This document shows, piece after piece, positions 35,901 through 45,768 of a stretch of DNA of 64,000 nt. The notes under the pieces were generated by a model that was not told where the DNA came from, did no database searches, and saw nothing but the letters and a program-made list of their open reading frames with translations. The DNA comes from Zygaena filipendulae (taxonomy: Eukaryota > Arthropoda > Insecta > Lepidoptera > Zygaenidae), in contig OU015669.1 of assembly GCA_907165275.2 (NCBI GenBank), forward strand, positions 3,618,501 through 3,682,500, given 5' to 3'. The stretch's first letter is position 1. The number at the start of each line of letters is the position of its first letter. Position numbers and translations under genes: made by a program.

Positions 35901-38900
35901 TGTCAAGTTTTGAAGGGACCGATGCAAGGAGATGACGTGTCGGCTTTATCGTAGAGTTAATATTGTCTATATTATGTGGGTCAGATGTCTATCGTGCTCA
36001 GATAGCGAGCGCAGTGTCGTATGCGCGTGCGCCGCCCGGCGCCCATCTATTAGATTTCGTAATAATAATAATAATGACGTTCAACTGATATTAATTAAAT
36101 TAACCTATTTAGTGCCCGTGTTGTGGCCTTAGTGCCAGCCAGTGTCGCTTTCAATATTTTTTTAATTTGTTTAGGGTCAGAGTGCATTTATCGAATTTCC
36201 AGCAAATCCTTAGCGACTCCTCTATTTTTTATATTACCTAATTGGCAAATCATAATATAGTAGTGAATCATATTAATTTCATCCCATATTTTGTGATATC
36301 GATCGATACATGAATGCAATGTGAGTTAGTTTAGGAATCTTATTACGATATTCATCTTAATGTTAGTGGTATTTTTAGGTCTTCAGTAAATTGTATTACT
36401 ATCAATCTTTATTCTCAATATAATATAGGCAAGTGTGTTTGAAGCAAAAAACTTGAATGCAAATTTTTTTGGAGACCCATGTTAATAAGTATAGGTACCT
36501 ATATCTACTGGTAAGAGCCTTTAGGTAGCACTGTCTTGTAACCAGGAAAAAAACCCTCGTTTAGATTAAAGTATATTCTATCAATATATAGAATATATAA
36601 ATAGATACATTTAATATAGATAAATATGTACCTACTACCTACCTACCTACCGATATTATCATGAACTGCGACTTGGCGAAGATAGCGGGACGCCATCGGA
36701 TGCGGAAATCGCAGGAGCGATCATTGTGGAGATCCTAGGAGAGGCCTATGTCCAGCAGTGGACGTCTTTCGGCTGATATTTTATGATGATGGTGATTTTT
36801 GTATATATTTTTTTTGTTATTAATATTTTAGATAATTATATGATGTACATATTATCATCTACATTTTATACCATACTAGCTGTCCCCCGCGGTTTCACCC
36901 GCATTAATTCCGGAGTTCCCGCAGGAATTCCGGGATAAAAACTACCCTATCTTTTAAGTTGGACCATATTATGAATGGTTACAAAATTTTATCAAAATCC
37001 GTTCAGTAGTTTCGGAGTCCATCGCGGACACGTGACAACGTGACGTGATTTATATATATTAAGATTTTAAAACTTTTCAAAAATATCCGAATAAGAAAAA
37101 ATGCTCCCTCCCACGACTGACGACACCAATGTTTTTTGCTAGTTTGACTTTCACAGACGACCAGAATGACCAGTTGAAAAGTAAGTTAGTCAGATAGATA
37201 CGCCAATGGCGGCGAATTGATACAAGGCGAGTTCTATTGTCTACACGTAGGCCAAGTCCGAAGTGATACCAATGCCACGGTCAATATGAACGAGTTTTGC
37301 AACTGTAGAGCCTTGTGAAGCTGTCGCAGGCTAATTGTATAAATCGTTCATTAACAAACTGATGTTAAGGCATTTAGTACGTATATAATGCTAGCCCGGT
37401 GACACTCCATACAAATGAACCCAGATCCAAGTACTTTCCCTCAAGTAATACTTAGCGTAAAGGTTGACAGCGAGCTGACAGCAACTGTCAGCTGTCAGTG
37501 AATATGGCACATGTAGATTCTAAATGTGTCAAACTTTCCTCGAAAACCATGAAATTTTCCCGGGGTATGAGGAGGCATGAAATTGGTGGGTGGTGGAGAG
37601 TATCGCTTCTTTATGTATTCTTTGATAATGCCGAGAGCAGAAATGGTGTGTAGGTGGGTTGCTCCCACATCGAAAACAATTTTATATTATATTTATATTA
37701 CATTTATGTTACCACTAGCTATGCCCCGCGGTCTCACCTGCGTAAAAAGTTTTTATGTAGCAACTTTTTTTCCCGACTTCCGATTTGAATGAAACAAAGC
37801 CTATAGTAGCTCCAGGCTAAGCTTAATCTACCTGTGAGAACCGCATGACACTCCGTTCAGTAGATTCGGAGATTATCGCGAACAGACATACAGACAGAAA
37901 ATAATTTTAAAAACTCTTTTTTTGTGGTTGGTTACTTTTCTTTTATCGCCCCCTGCCAATTTTTCTTAAAAATATTCAATGTACAGAATCACGGATGCTA
38001 CTCTTTTATTATAGTATAGAATAGAATATGTTTGCTTGGTTTCTACGCTTGTAGCTGAGTGTGCATGGGATCAAGTGGATCTGCGTGTTGTGGAGTGTTA
38101 TTATTATTATTATTGTGCTTGCAGCTGTGTGCGGCTTGATGCTGGGCACTCGGTTGGGTTTCCTCGACCAGTGCATGTCGGGCCGGGCGACCACGCTCGC
38201 CGCCGCGGTCAAATCGCACTTCAGAGCCCAGAGGGACTCCTACTACGGCGCCCCCTTGTGGAAGTTTGCGCCCACCACTCTGTATAGGAAGTTCGTTAAG
38301 AGCGAGGAGACGATACACAAGTGAGTCAATAGCACCTAATCAAAATAGGCTTAAGGTTGTATTTCGTCTACTAAATAACAGTAAGGCTTATACAGAGCGT
38401 CTGCCATCTGGTTCCAAACTAAGAAAAGTTTGCGCTATACCGGACTACTGATATATGTAGGTACTTAATTATACTCATGTTAGGGTAAACAGGGTAATGA
38501 AAATGATTACCCTGATTCGGGATCGAGTTCGCGTCACCTGGCGTAGCGATCAGGTCAGACAACTACTGTACTAAAACTGCCGTCAGTGCCCACGAGTCAC
38601 AGAAACTCACATAATATGTAGGTACTTCAGTATTTTAGATTCGTTTAGCGATTTTGGAATGTTGAAGACGATTTAAAATTCTTAGTTATACCTATAATAG
38701 ATATTTGCTAAAGGCAAACTATACCTTTAAATGTTTATTTGCTTTGGCTAATTCTTGCAGATCTGCTGTTTTATGACAGTGTGCTAGTTTTAGTTGTAGA
38801 TTTATTTTGTTGACAACCCAGTTAAGTGCTTTACAAGGAAGTTATAAGTACTACGTACAACTGGAATGCGCACTGTGCCGAAAACAGGCAAGCAAAAACC

Positions 38901-41900
38901 GACCCAAAGTGCATTGACATATAGTTGCTAATGAAAGTAAAGTAAAGTAAATGGGTCCGCGAGCCGATAGAGAAGGCAAGATCTAAGTCAGCGTGTCCCT
39001 CTCTGACTATTGCCAGGAAATAGTGTGATACATTTTAGTAGATTTTGAAGTTTCATGAGTGTTTCTCTTTCATGAGTCTTTAAAAATATTGAAGAGGTGT
39101 ATTACCAAAATTATGCATTTTTACAAATTACAATATTTTTAGTATATTTCTTTTAAATGAAATAAGGTTCAAATCTTTTTACACAAGCTAGTTTTAACTT
39201 GATGGTACGTTTTATTAATTTGTTAATGGCAACTCAAGAGTAAGATGGCGTCGCGCTTGTTACCTACTTGACATGGTTGACATGGTTTTGTAGGGTGACT
39301 ATATTTTTACGATATATTTAAATGACCAACTAAAGCTATATTTTAATTTAGTTAGTTTAGAAAAATGGAGACAAATTAAGGAATCTTTTTCGAAAAACTT
39401 TTGAGTTAGTATATCATCATACGTATTCCACAAGTATTGTTTTCCGTCTGTCAAGAACAATGTTGGAACTTGTCTCAAAATGGCCCCCGTATGGTGGCTT
39501 GCAAGTGCCTTTACCATAATTATGTAGTTATCTATGTATTTTAGCCTTGCCTCGTACAAACTATATTTGCCCGTAATCTTAAAATTTAGTTAGTAAAATT
39601 ATTTTACCGTACCATCAAGTTTATTTTTTAATTTTGTGTATCATGGTATAAAATCACATAAAATTATCTATTTTTTTACTGCCTGAATTAATAGAAATTA
39701 TTATGTACAACTTTTAATTGGTTTCCAACTTAAAAATGTTGCAGTACATATTATGAATGCTTCATAAAAATTATTTATTAGTTTATAAGAATTCATATTA
39801 TAAGTATTATAGGATAAAATTGTTTGTAAGCTGGAGTTGTTTCTAAACAAATAAATAAATATATAGGTATAGTAACTATGTATCTATTAGATCACAATAG
39901 TAATAATGACAATCCAAATGCATTGCAATTCCGATATGCCTTACGAAAATTACTTTATCGTAACAGCATTACACCAAGTATTAATGCAAACTGCAGCTTG
40001 CGTTGATGGATCAGTCAGTCTGAATTAAATATCTAATTAGAACCATTCGACTTCCACGCGGGCAATGTTGCGAGAAAAGCTAGTTACGTTTAATAGGTAA
40101 CAATGTTTCGGTTTTTAGCTCCTTAGCAATATTCTTCCGACAAAGAAGTACAAGATATGCATAAAATTATGGTCATAATAATAGAGTGAGACAAAATTAC
40201 TATGCGGAGACTATCTCTGTCGGCTCACTTTTTCGGCACAGTGCGCATTCCAGTTGTACGTAGTACTTATAACTTCCTTGGTGCTTTATTAATAGGAACA
40301 GTTGCAATAGTTTTGCCCATTGACAGGATAATATCGGAGTTGATGGAGGAGGCGAAGGTTCGCAGCAGCTGCACGGCCAAAGACGACGGCATGCAGGAGA
40401 TATTTCAGAAGATCCTCTCGAACCCCGAACTGGACGAGCGTGACAAGAAAGCAGCCATAATAGACTTCATCACGGCCGGCATAGAAACGGTAAACATTGA
40501 GACTTATACAGGATGTTTGAATTCGGATCTATGTAATTTTAAGGGCTTTTATGCACCCGTAGACCAGCTCGAATAATAATTAATTCACATCACAACACAC
40601 AGATCTACTATAAGCTTGTGTCATGAAAACCAAGCAAACGTGGAATATACTACACATTATATATTACTATTATATAATGAAAATTTCGGATTTTTCGCGA
40701 GAATTCCAGGATGAACTATATGTTGTTATAAACCGTCCTCTTGAATCACTTAAAGTATTGGTAAAAACCGTGTCCCGAAATTTTTTTAAGTTTATCGCGA
40801 ACAGACAGACTGACCAGGCGGAATACTTTGTTTTATATGTAAGGATACTATAGATATATGTACATTGTAAATGTATACGCCCAGACTGGAAAGTGGAACT
40901 CTGCGTTCATCACACAAAGTCCACCGCTCACCGGGAATCGAACCCGGAACCTCTCGATTAGCGGGTAGGCACGGTGAGCTACTGCGCCGATCGGGTCGAA
41001 TCACGCAACCTCCTGTCCCCCGGGCCCAGCTGGCCAACACGCTGGTGTTCCTGCTGCACCTGCTGAGCGGGCGGCCCGACTGGCAGCGGCGGGTGCGCGC
41101 CGAGCTGCCGCCGGGCGGCGAGCTGCGCGCCGAGCAGCTCGCCGCGCAGCCCGCCGCGCGCGCCGCCATCACCGAGGCGTACCGCCTGCTGCCCACCGCG
41201 CCCTTCCTGGCGCGGCTCGTCGAGCAACCCGTCACCGCTTGCGGCCACAAACTGCCCGCGGGAGTGAGTCTGACACACTCTTTCTTACCTAACTGTCAGT
41301 GTCACATGACCCTGTCAACAGGACAGTGACATCTCCATCACAGATTAATAAGGAGAATAATGGCGTAATTTCGGTAATTTCGATCTAGTGACGTTACTCG
41401 CCGTTTTGGCGGTAAGGTCAAAAGTAGAAACTTTGAAACTTTTCTCTATAATGTGTTTACTAGCTGTCCCCCGCGGTAATTTCGGAGTTCCCGCAAAAAT
41501 TTCATGATAAAATATGGACATAAACCTTTCTCATGAATCACTCTTTCCATTGGGGAAAACCGCATGAAAATCCGTTGCGTAGATTCAAAGATCTAAGCAG
41601 TAAGCATACATTTTTACATTTACTATTTTTGTAAGATGTGGGTTACGTAGTTGGCCATACAATTACCATATTTTGCAGTACACATATTTTCTTGTGATAA
41701 TATAAATTGTATCGGTTGTTTGGTGCCCTAAATAAAGAAAAATAAAATAAAATAGGGACAGACAATCATCAGCAGGAAGGGACTTTGTTTTAATACTATG
41801 TAGTGAGTGATCGACGATCGTGTCCAGACGTTCGTGCTCGCGCACACGGGCGCCGCGTGCCGCCGCGAGGAGAACTTCTGGCGCGCGCGCGAGTTCCTGC

Positions 41901-43084
41901 CCGAGCGGTGGGTGGAGGCGGGGGTGGAGGCGGGGGCGGGGGCGGGGGCGGGGGCGCGCGGGCCGCACTCGCCCTCGCTAGTCGCGCCGTTCGGCCGCGG
42001 CCGCCGCATGTGCCCCGGGAAGCGGTTCGTCGAGCTCGAGCTGCAGCTGTTGCTGGCCAAGGTGATTGTTATTTTTATTTTTGGAACGTAGTTCCTTGTG
42101 GGACGATGCGGAGGGGTACCCTAACCGGGAAAAAACGTCCGTAACGTAAGATTTATTTTTTATCAATCAAAAAATCATAATAAAAAATGTATACCTACCC
42201 GAATAATTATTTTCTTTATACCTCAAATAGAACTTAAAATTAATATTTTTTATAATAAGGAACTTCGTTCCTATCCGGTGTCCCACGACACCACACATTT
42301 TTTTTCCTCTTCTATTGTTACTTCCACAGAACAGAAAATGACAGATAGAAGGGACATCAACTTAGTTTAGTATGAAAACGGATGAACACCAGTGTCGCCG
42401 GGTGATTTTCGCACACAAAACTATTCATCACGCGCTAAAACATTCATTCACGTAAAGAAATGTATTAAACGCCTTTACGATTATGTTTTTACTTAGTCAC
42501 TGTTTTCAAAATTCACAGTTTTGGGAATCTTGTGGGAAATACACTTGGGATGGCGGCAGCAAAAAAAGTTTTGGGCTAGTTGGGCGACACTCTCCTCCTC
42601 CCGCCAATTTCCCGCGAAAATTTCTTGGTAAAACCCGAGGACAGAATCTATAAGTGACAATCATTCGCTGACAGCTGATAGTAACATTACAATATGCACA
42701 CGCACACAACGCGGGTACGACGTACGACTTGTGGGGAAAGTACTTGAATCAGTTCATCATGTATGAGGTGTCACCGGGCTAGTAGTGGTAAGGTAAAGGT
42801 TACGCCCAGGTGTCGCGGGTTCGATCTTCGCATCAGGGTAAACTTAATAACAATCCGAACGCACCAACCGCTGAGCTAGTATAATTACCAACATAACTCA
42901 CTTGTATCATAATGTAGCATGTACTGGTATGTGTATAGTTTTAGAAAAGTCATTTAAATTGTGTTTGAATTGTGAGCAGATAATGCAGCGATGGCGCGTC
43001 GAGTTCGACGGCGAACTGGACGTGCAGTTCGACTTTCTGCTGTCGCCGAAGTCGCCGGTGTCGTTGCGTCTGGTCGAGTGGTAA
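26961..43084 (+). CDS. shd: CYP314A1 (shade), ecdysone 20-hydroxylase
   Basis: Mitochondrial-clade cytochrome P450 that hydroxylates ecdysone at C20 to give the active moulting hormone. Visible coding exons: 26961-27180, 27999-28197, 31414-31604, 38125-38320, 40327-40489, 41030-41263, 41828-42061, 42980-43084 (TAA); every junction keeps frame, giving 513 residues. Order: hydrophobic segment VPTLVLAVTALVVAVTAV, proline-rich LPGPLALPLIGTRW, RPPTEIVQVYRRSRPDRYAS, NEQGEKW, RDSYYG, helix I DFITAGIETLANT, ExxR as EAYR, a PERW motif, heme loop FGRGRRMCPGKRF with the Cys ligand, and C-terminal FLLSPKSPVSLRL. These are diagnostic of Shade rather than other Halloween P450s. No ATG precedes in frame in the first exon, and a CAACAG acceptor sits at 26960, so a short upstream exon holds the start. 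Exons 6 and 7 are extremely GC-rich and the last carries no GC bias of that degree. An Ala/Gly/Glu insert follows PERW. Confidence 0.92.
27277..27390 (+). mobile_element. Helitron-like 3' end remnant, CYP314A1 intron 1
   Basis: Shows ACTTTTTATCCCGGAA, then GCGGGTGAAACCGCGGGGAA and CAACTAGT, a + orientation Helitron tail with CTAG. The 5' part is missing. A second decayed tail lies at 27690-27880 (ACCGTGGGGAACAACTGA). Confidence 0.6.
28698..28830. mobile_element. Palindromic MITE, CGGCCGCACTCAGAGTCG family (copy 2)
   Basis: ACGGCCACACTCAGAGTCGT at the left and ACGATTCAGAGTGCGGCCGT at the right, with TTTTAATGATTACTTA sub-terminal. In CYP314A1 intron 2. Confidence 0.7.
29582..29809 (-). mobile_element. 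Short non-autonomous Helitron, CYP314A1 intron 2
   Basis: On the - strand: starts TCTAATATATATAAATCACG, ends with the CCGCGG hairpin, then GGGACAGCTAG and T. It is nearly the same as 14364-14620, 36876-37064, 52561-52833 and 58038-58297. Confidence 0.75.
29983..30243. mobile_element. MITE with paired CRE-like sites (copy 2)
   Basis: Inverted ends TTAGTCCGTC and GACGGACTAA. It carries GTGACGTCAT near 30091 and GTGACGTTAC near 30138, arranged around a GCATTAAAGTTTAGGG block. No ORF. In CYP314A1 intron 2. Confidence 0.7.
30794..30835. repeat. Perfect 19-bp-arm hairpin
   Basis: CAACTTTTGAACACTAGGT, four-base loop ACAT, then its exact reverse complement. Possibly a very short MITE. Confidence 0.6.
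31046..31207 (+). repeat. Direct repeats in CYP314A1 intron 2
   Basis: Two copies of a roughly 75-85 bp unit (GTGATGGYTGGCAACTCTAA … TATTTAGTTACAGTGATTTAG), each with an internally repeated TATTTAGTTACAGTGATT. The second unit has an extra TAATTAGT. Confidence 0.65.
32517..32638. mobile_element. Palindromic MITE, CGGCCGCACTCAGAGTCG family (copy 3)
   Basis: CCGCCGCACTCAGAATCGAC at the left, GTCGACTCTGAGTGCGGCGG at the right, and the shared internal TTGCGGCAGTTTTGTTTTAA. Confidence 0.72.
32683..32845. mobile_element. Palindromic MITE, CGGCCGCACTCAGAGTCG family (copy 4, right end worn)
   Basis: ACGGCCACACTCAGAGTGGT at the left, then the same TTGCGGCAGTTTTGTTTTAA block. The right end stops at AATACTCTG where it meets the host element. 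Confidence 0.6.
32974..34229 (-). mobile_element. Helitron-like element split by a pogo-like insertion
   Basis: CTAGCTGTGTCCCGC opens the left part, which stops at AAAAAGTA. The matching continuation CCCTACGTCCTTTTCTGTAC resumes at 34098 and runs to TATAATATTAGTAGGA. The gap holds the 33050-34095 element. Confidence 0.7.
33050..34095 (-). mobile_element. Internally deleted pogo/Tigger-like DNA transposon
   Basis: Perfect terminal inverted repeats GGGGAACACGGGGGAAT, flanked by TA on both sides (33048-33049 and 34096-34097), the Tc1/mariner/pogo target. The - strand encodes remains of a transposase: a Psq-like helix-turn-helix start near 33735 (MSIWGSWSQ, then WSLNILDRAIKRV and GISLHNLSQE) and, after a break, a C-terminal zinc-finger end near 33430-33560 (CMICCESGKS, WFRCRLCGEF, DYVCDFCIRQ). 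The DDE catalytic region is absent, so the copy is non-autonomous. It is inserted in a Helitron-like repeat. Confidence 0.72.
34230..36875. other. CYP314A1 intron 3, repeat-poor part
   Basis: AT-rich intron. Worn Helitron-like pieces are visible near 34520-34700 (TTTTCCGCTGCTTCGCCCGC), 34747-34900 and 35663-35700. No exon of the P450 is missing here, since exons 3 and 4 join in frame. Confidence 0.5.
36876..37064 (-). mobile_element. Short non-autonomous Helitron, CYP314A1 intron 3
   Basis: CTAGCTGTCCCCCGCGGTTT on the left; the right end reads TATATATTAAGA (TC start on the - strand). Belongs to the GTTGGACCATATTA subtype. Confidence 0.72.
37390..37660. repeat. Dispersed repeat family X, copy 2
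   Basis: CCGGTGACACTCCATACAAA, then GGTTGACAGCGAGCTGACAG and a GTATCGCTTCTTTATG block, in the same order as 24020-24420. Confidence 0.5.
37717..38015 (-). mobile_element. Helitron-like element, long subtype
   Basis: CTAGCTATGCCCCGCGGTCT start, CTCCAGGCTAAGCTTAATCT, CGCGAACAGACATACAGACA, then TATTCAATGTACAGAATC and CTCTTTTATTATAGTATAGA, a TC-type end on the - strand. It lies just upstream of the SINE at 38026. Confidence 0.7.
38026..38114 (+). mobile_element. 3' half of a tRNA-derived SINE, abutting CYP314A1 exon 4
   Basis: Matches the 3' part of the SINE family (GTTTGCTTGGTTTC, GGGATCAAGTGGATCTG, CGTGTTGTGGAGTG) and ends in the (ATT)n tail. Only TGTGCTTGCAG separates the tail from exon 4 at 38125. 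Confidence 0.72.
38834..40281. mobile_element. 1.45-kb element with about 50-bp inverted ends, CYP314A1 intron 4
   Basis: CAAGGAAGTTATAAGTACTA … GCGCACTGTGCCGAAAA at 38834-38884 is exactly mirrored at 40229-40281. No intact transposase frame is visible between. A second inverted pair (AACTTGATGGTACG at 39195 and CGTACCATCAAGTT at about 39608) marks a nested, roughly 430-bp element. Confidence 0.55.
40583..40998 (-). mobile_element. tRNA-derived SINE split by a Helitron-like piece, upstream of CYP314A1 exon 6
   Basis: On the - strand: tRNA-like head with box B GGTTCGATTCCCGG and the clover-like CCGCTAATCGAGAGGTTCC, then ACTTTGTGTGATGAACG, and a tail GATCTGTGTGTTGTGATGTG. About 170 bp of Helitron-like sequence (TTTATCGCGAACAGACAGAC) interrupts it at 40680-40856. 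It ends about 31 bp before exon 6. Confidence 0.72.
41459..41640 (-). mobile_element. Helitron-like remnant, CYP314A1 intron 6
   Basis: CTAGCTGTCCCCCGCGGTAA followed by CCGCATGAAAATCCGTTG. The far end is worn. Confidence 0.6.
41916..41962 (+). repeat. GGGGCG hexanucleotide tract inside CYP314A1 exon 7
   Basis: Repeated GGGGCG units (with GGGGTGGAGGC variants) encode an Ala/Gly/Glu-rich insert between the PERW motif and the heme-binding loop. In-frame, so the enzyme reading continues. Likely to vary in length between individuals. Confidence 0.75.
42505..42790. repeat. Dispersed repeat family X, copy 3 (inverted)
   Basis: Reverse complement shares the CCCGGTGACACCTCATACAT and CTGTCAGCG blocks and the TTTCCCGCGAAAATTTC-type region of the other copies. 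In CYP314A1 intron 7, followed by a tRNA-like GCGGGTTCGATC motif at 42818. Confidence 0.45.
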
Positions 43085-45768
43085 AGGACCACGGCCGTTC
43101 TTGTATAACCACCGTCCCCCCCCCCCCCGTTTCCTCCCCCCCAACAGACATGGATCGTGTCCGTATTTTTTTTTTTAATATAAGTAACAAGATTATAAGA
43201 ATACAAACTACCTCTGTCAAGACCAAAATCGATGGGGTAATTATTTTTAAATACACTCGCTCGTAAAGTGACTCTTATTGCATCGCTTTTAAGTTCATAA
43301 TGCAGCTTATTAAATACGCGTGCTTCGCATTGGAGCGGTAGTTTTATTACTACACACTAGTGCTTTAAAGTTTTAAGTTTTCTTTGCTTTTTCCGCACGT
43401 GATCATTGTCTTCTTTCACAACAAAAACTTAACGCACTTGTGCCGTAATGCACCTGTATATCATCGACGATCGGTTTTCAGTTCTCTTAGGTCACTATCA
43501 AGGCGCTAACAGTTTTTCTGCTCAAAAATATCAGTTCAGTCTTATTGTTTTAATGACAAGACATTTGGATATTCAACTATTCTTTGCTATTAACTTTTAA
43601 CCGGGACGCATTTAAAGTTTCTTCCCATTGTCCTTTTGTTAACGCCATCGATCCATCGTGGTTAAATAAACATTAAATTATATCTTTAGTTATAAAGAGT
43701 GTTTCTGGTGCTCGTCCAGTGATGACCAATTTTTGGTGATTCAGGTGTTTGATTTAATTTAATTTTTTCAATTAAAATTTTGGGTGAATTATTATTTAGA
43801 TTTTAAGTTTTAATGATTAACAATAGCTGAAGTAGACAACGGGTCAGCAACGTAGGTACTTTGAGTGCTCACTTCGAAGTTGAGGACGTAGTAGCTGGTC
43901 CTATAACTTTTGTGAATAGCTATATTTTTTCTAGAAACTAAATGCTTCATAGCCCTAATTACCTACGTGGCCTTCGGTTTCACCGGTGGGTGTAAATTTT
44001 GGGATCGCCCAAGTATTTAATTCCCGAAATATCTCGTCGGTCTGTTGATACCTTACAATTTACAATAATCGAGTATCGTTTCAGTCGAGCGATTGGATCC
44101 AGCGTTGGATTGTGGCTAGAACTTTTTTAACTGGCACTTGAATGCACTTGATTCGGTGAGACATCCAATCTCGTAAGATACCAGTGGCGAAATTGATTCT
44201 GCACGTTTATTCTACCGTTACTGGAATCTAGTGTACGCGACCGCAACCTAGTGCCATTCTAGTGCTGGAAGTAACTGATTTTTCTTTGAAATAATTGTCA
44301 CTATCATATTTAAAGGGAAATCAGTTCAATACTTGTAATCACTGGCATAATGTAGAAGATATCACATCCAGTTCAGCATTGGATTAACGGATCGGAAATA
44401 TTTTAATTAAATGTTGTACCTATTGAAGATTATGACTTTGTATAATTTTTTTAATTGTTTATTTTCGAGACCGAAATTGTACGAATGTTAGTTGGGTTGA
44501 AGAGGTTGTGTTTTGATTTAATGGTTCTCTTAGTTGCTATTTCCTTATTAGTTAAAATAAGTACAATTAACACAGTTTTGTTTTTGTTTAGAAACAAGTT
44601 TTATATTATGTCAAGTAGATTTAAATTGGAAAATATGGCTGTGCTTTATATCAAAAGACCATGTTGTTATCTACCTACCTATAGATACAGAAACCACAGA
44701 TACCTCTTGTTAAAATTAAGACTATACTTAATTTCAAGTTTGTTTTGCATTTTATCAGCATTTAATAGAAAGATATTTAGGTACTTACTATACAGGGTGG
44801 TAAAAAGGTTTACTTGATAAAGAAAAGTTAGTTATTTTCAATAAGATTATTTCTTTTAAAAAAATGTGTTAACTAAGATTAATATTTAAGATTACCTCCC
44901 ACTGACCATAATTTTTCCACTCTGTATATTATTGTAATGTAACTTTTTTACTGAAGTGTATATAAAATGTCCAATTGTGAAGTCTATTAACTATTGACTA
45001 AGCGATGGTAATAAAGCCGTTAAAGAAATATTTTTATAAGAATAAAAGGTAAGCAAAGTACAAAAACTGTTCTATTATTTACGGATTTCCTCAAATCTCT
45101 ACAGTCTACACACAGACATCACTAGCTCCATCTATCTACAACTCGTCTTTGTTTTATTTCACTTTTTACTAATTTTCACTAGCGCCATTTAACTAGAGGG
45201 GCATTTCGTACAGAATGAAATGTTAGTGCAATGAGTTACAGTTCAATTTAGCTTGGGACGATTTTACAGACAGATACGTCATAAAGTACTTTATTTTGGT
45301 TTCATTTGACATTTTAGCTGTCTTGCAATCTGACAAAGAAAATACAACCACTAGGTACGTGCAATCCGAGTTTTTTACTATAGCCAAAGTTATATCTAAA
45401 AAAGGCTTTTAAAAAAGTAATGATTATATTATTATTAGCTTTGAAAAATAATATAATCATTTAGGCATCTACGTATATTATTTCCGCCTAAATTGACACT
45501 AAATGCGAAAACTTCCACTTGTGTTGGACCTTATGAAAAGAAATCGATAGGTATGCTCAGTAGGTATATATTTAAATAAAAATAAACATCATATTAACAT
45601 AAAATGATAGATAACATTTAATGGTCTGTGGGCTGTGGTTGTGATTGCGTGCTCTTGACGTATCTTTAGTTAATTGATAAGAAAAGTGCCTAAAACTATA
45701 TAATTATTATAAGAGAACTACACTTGAAAACAGTGTGAATTTGTCCTGAATTTTTAACAAACAGCAAC
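43085..45768. other. Spacer between CYP314A1 and HYI
   Basis: A poly-C tract lies at 43117-43141 and a possible poly(A) signal AATAAA at 43665-43670. A pair of inverted ends TATACAGGGTGG (44790) and CCACTCTGTATA (about 44918) suggests a small MITE at 44790-44930. A long AT-rich frame at 44455-44817 starts at TTG and shows no domain. A palindrome AATGATTATATTATT lies at 45418-45462. Confidence 0.5.

Noticed and set aside
38043..38318. - strand frame opposite CYP314A1 exon 4
   Set aside because: Shadow of the exon plus the SINE tail.
40792..41278. Long frames on the opposite strand of CYP314A1 exon 6
   Set aside because: They are shadows of a very GC-rich exon; composition is Arg/Gly/Ala without domains.
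41663..42166. Several overlapping frames over CYP314A1 exon 7
   Set aside because: Only the frame with FGRGRRMC and correct splice phases is coding; others are repeats of the GGGGCG tract.
44455..44817. 120-codon + strand frame
   Set aside because: Starts at TTG, is AT-driven Leu/Ile/Phe/Tyr-rich and has no recognisable domain.
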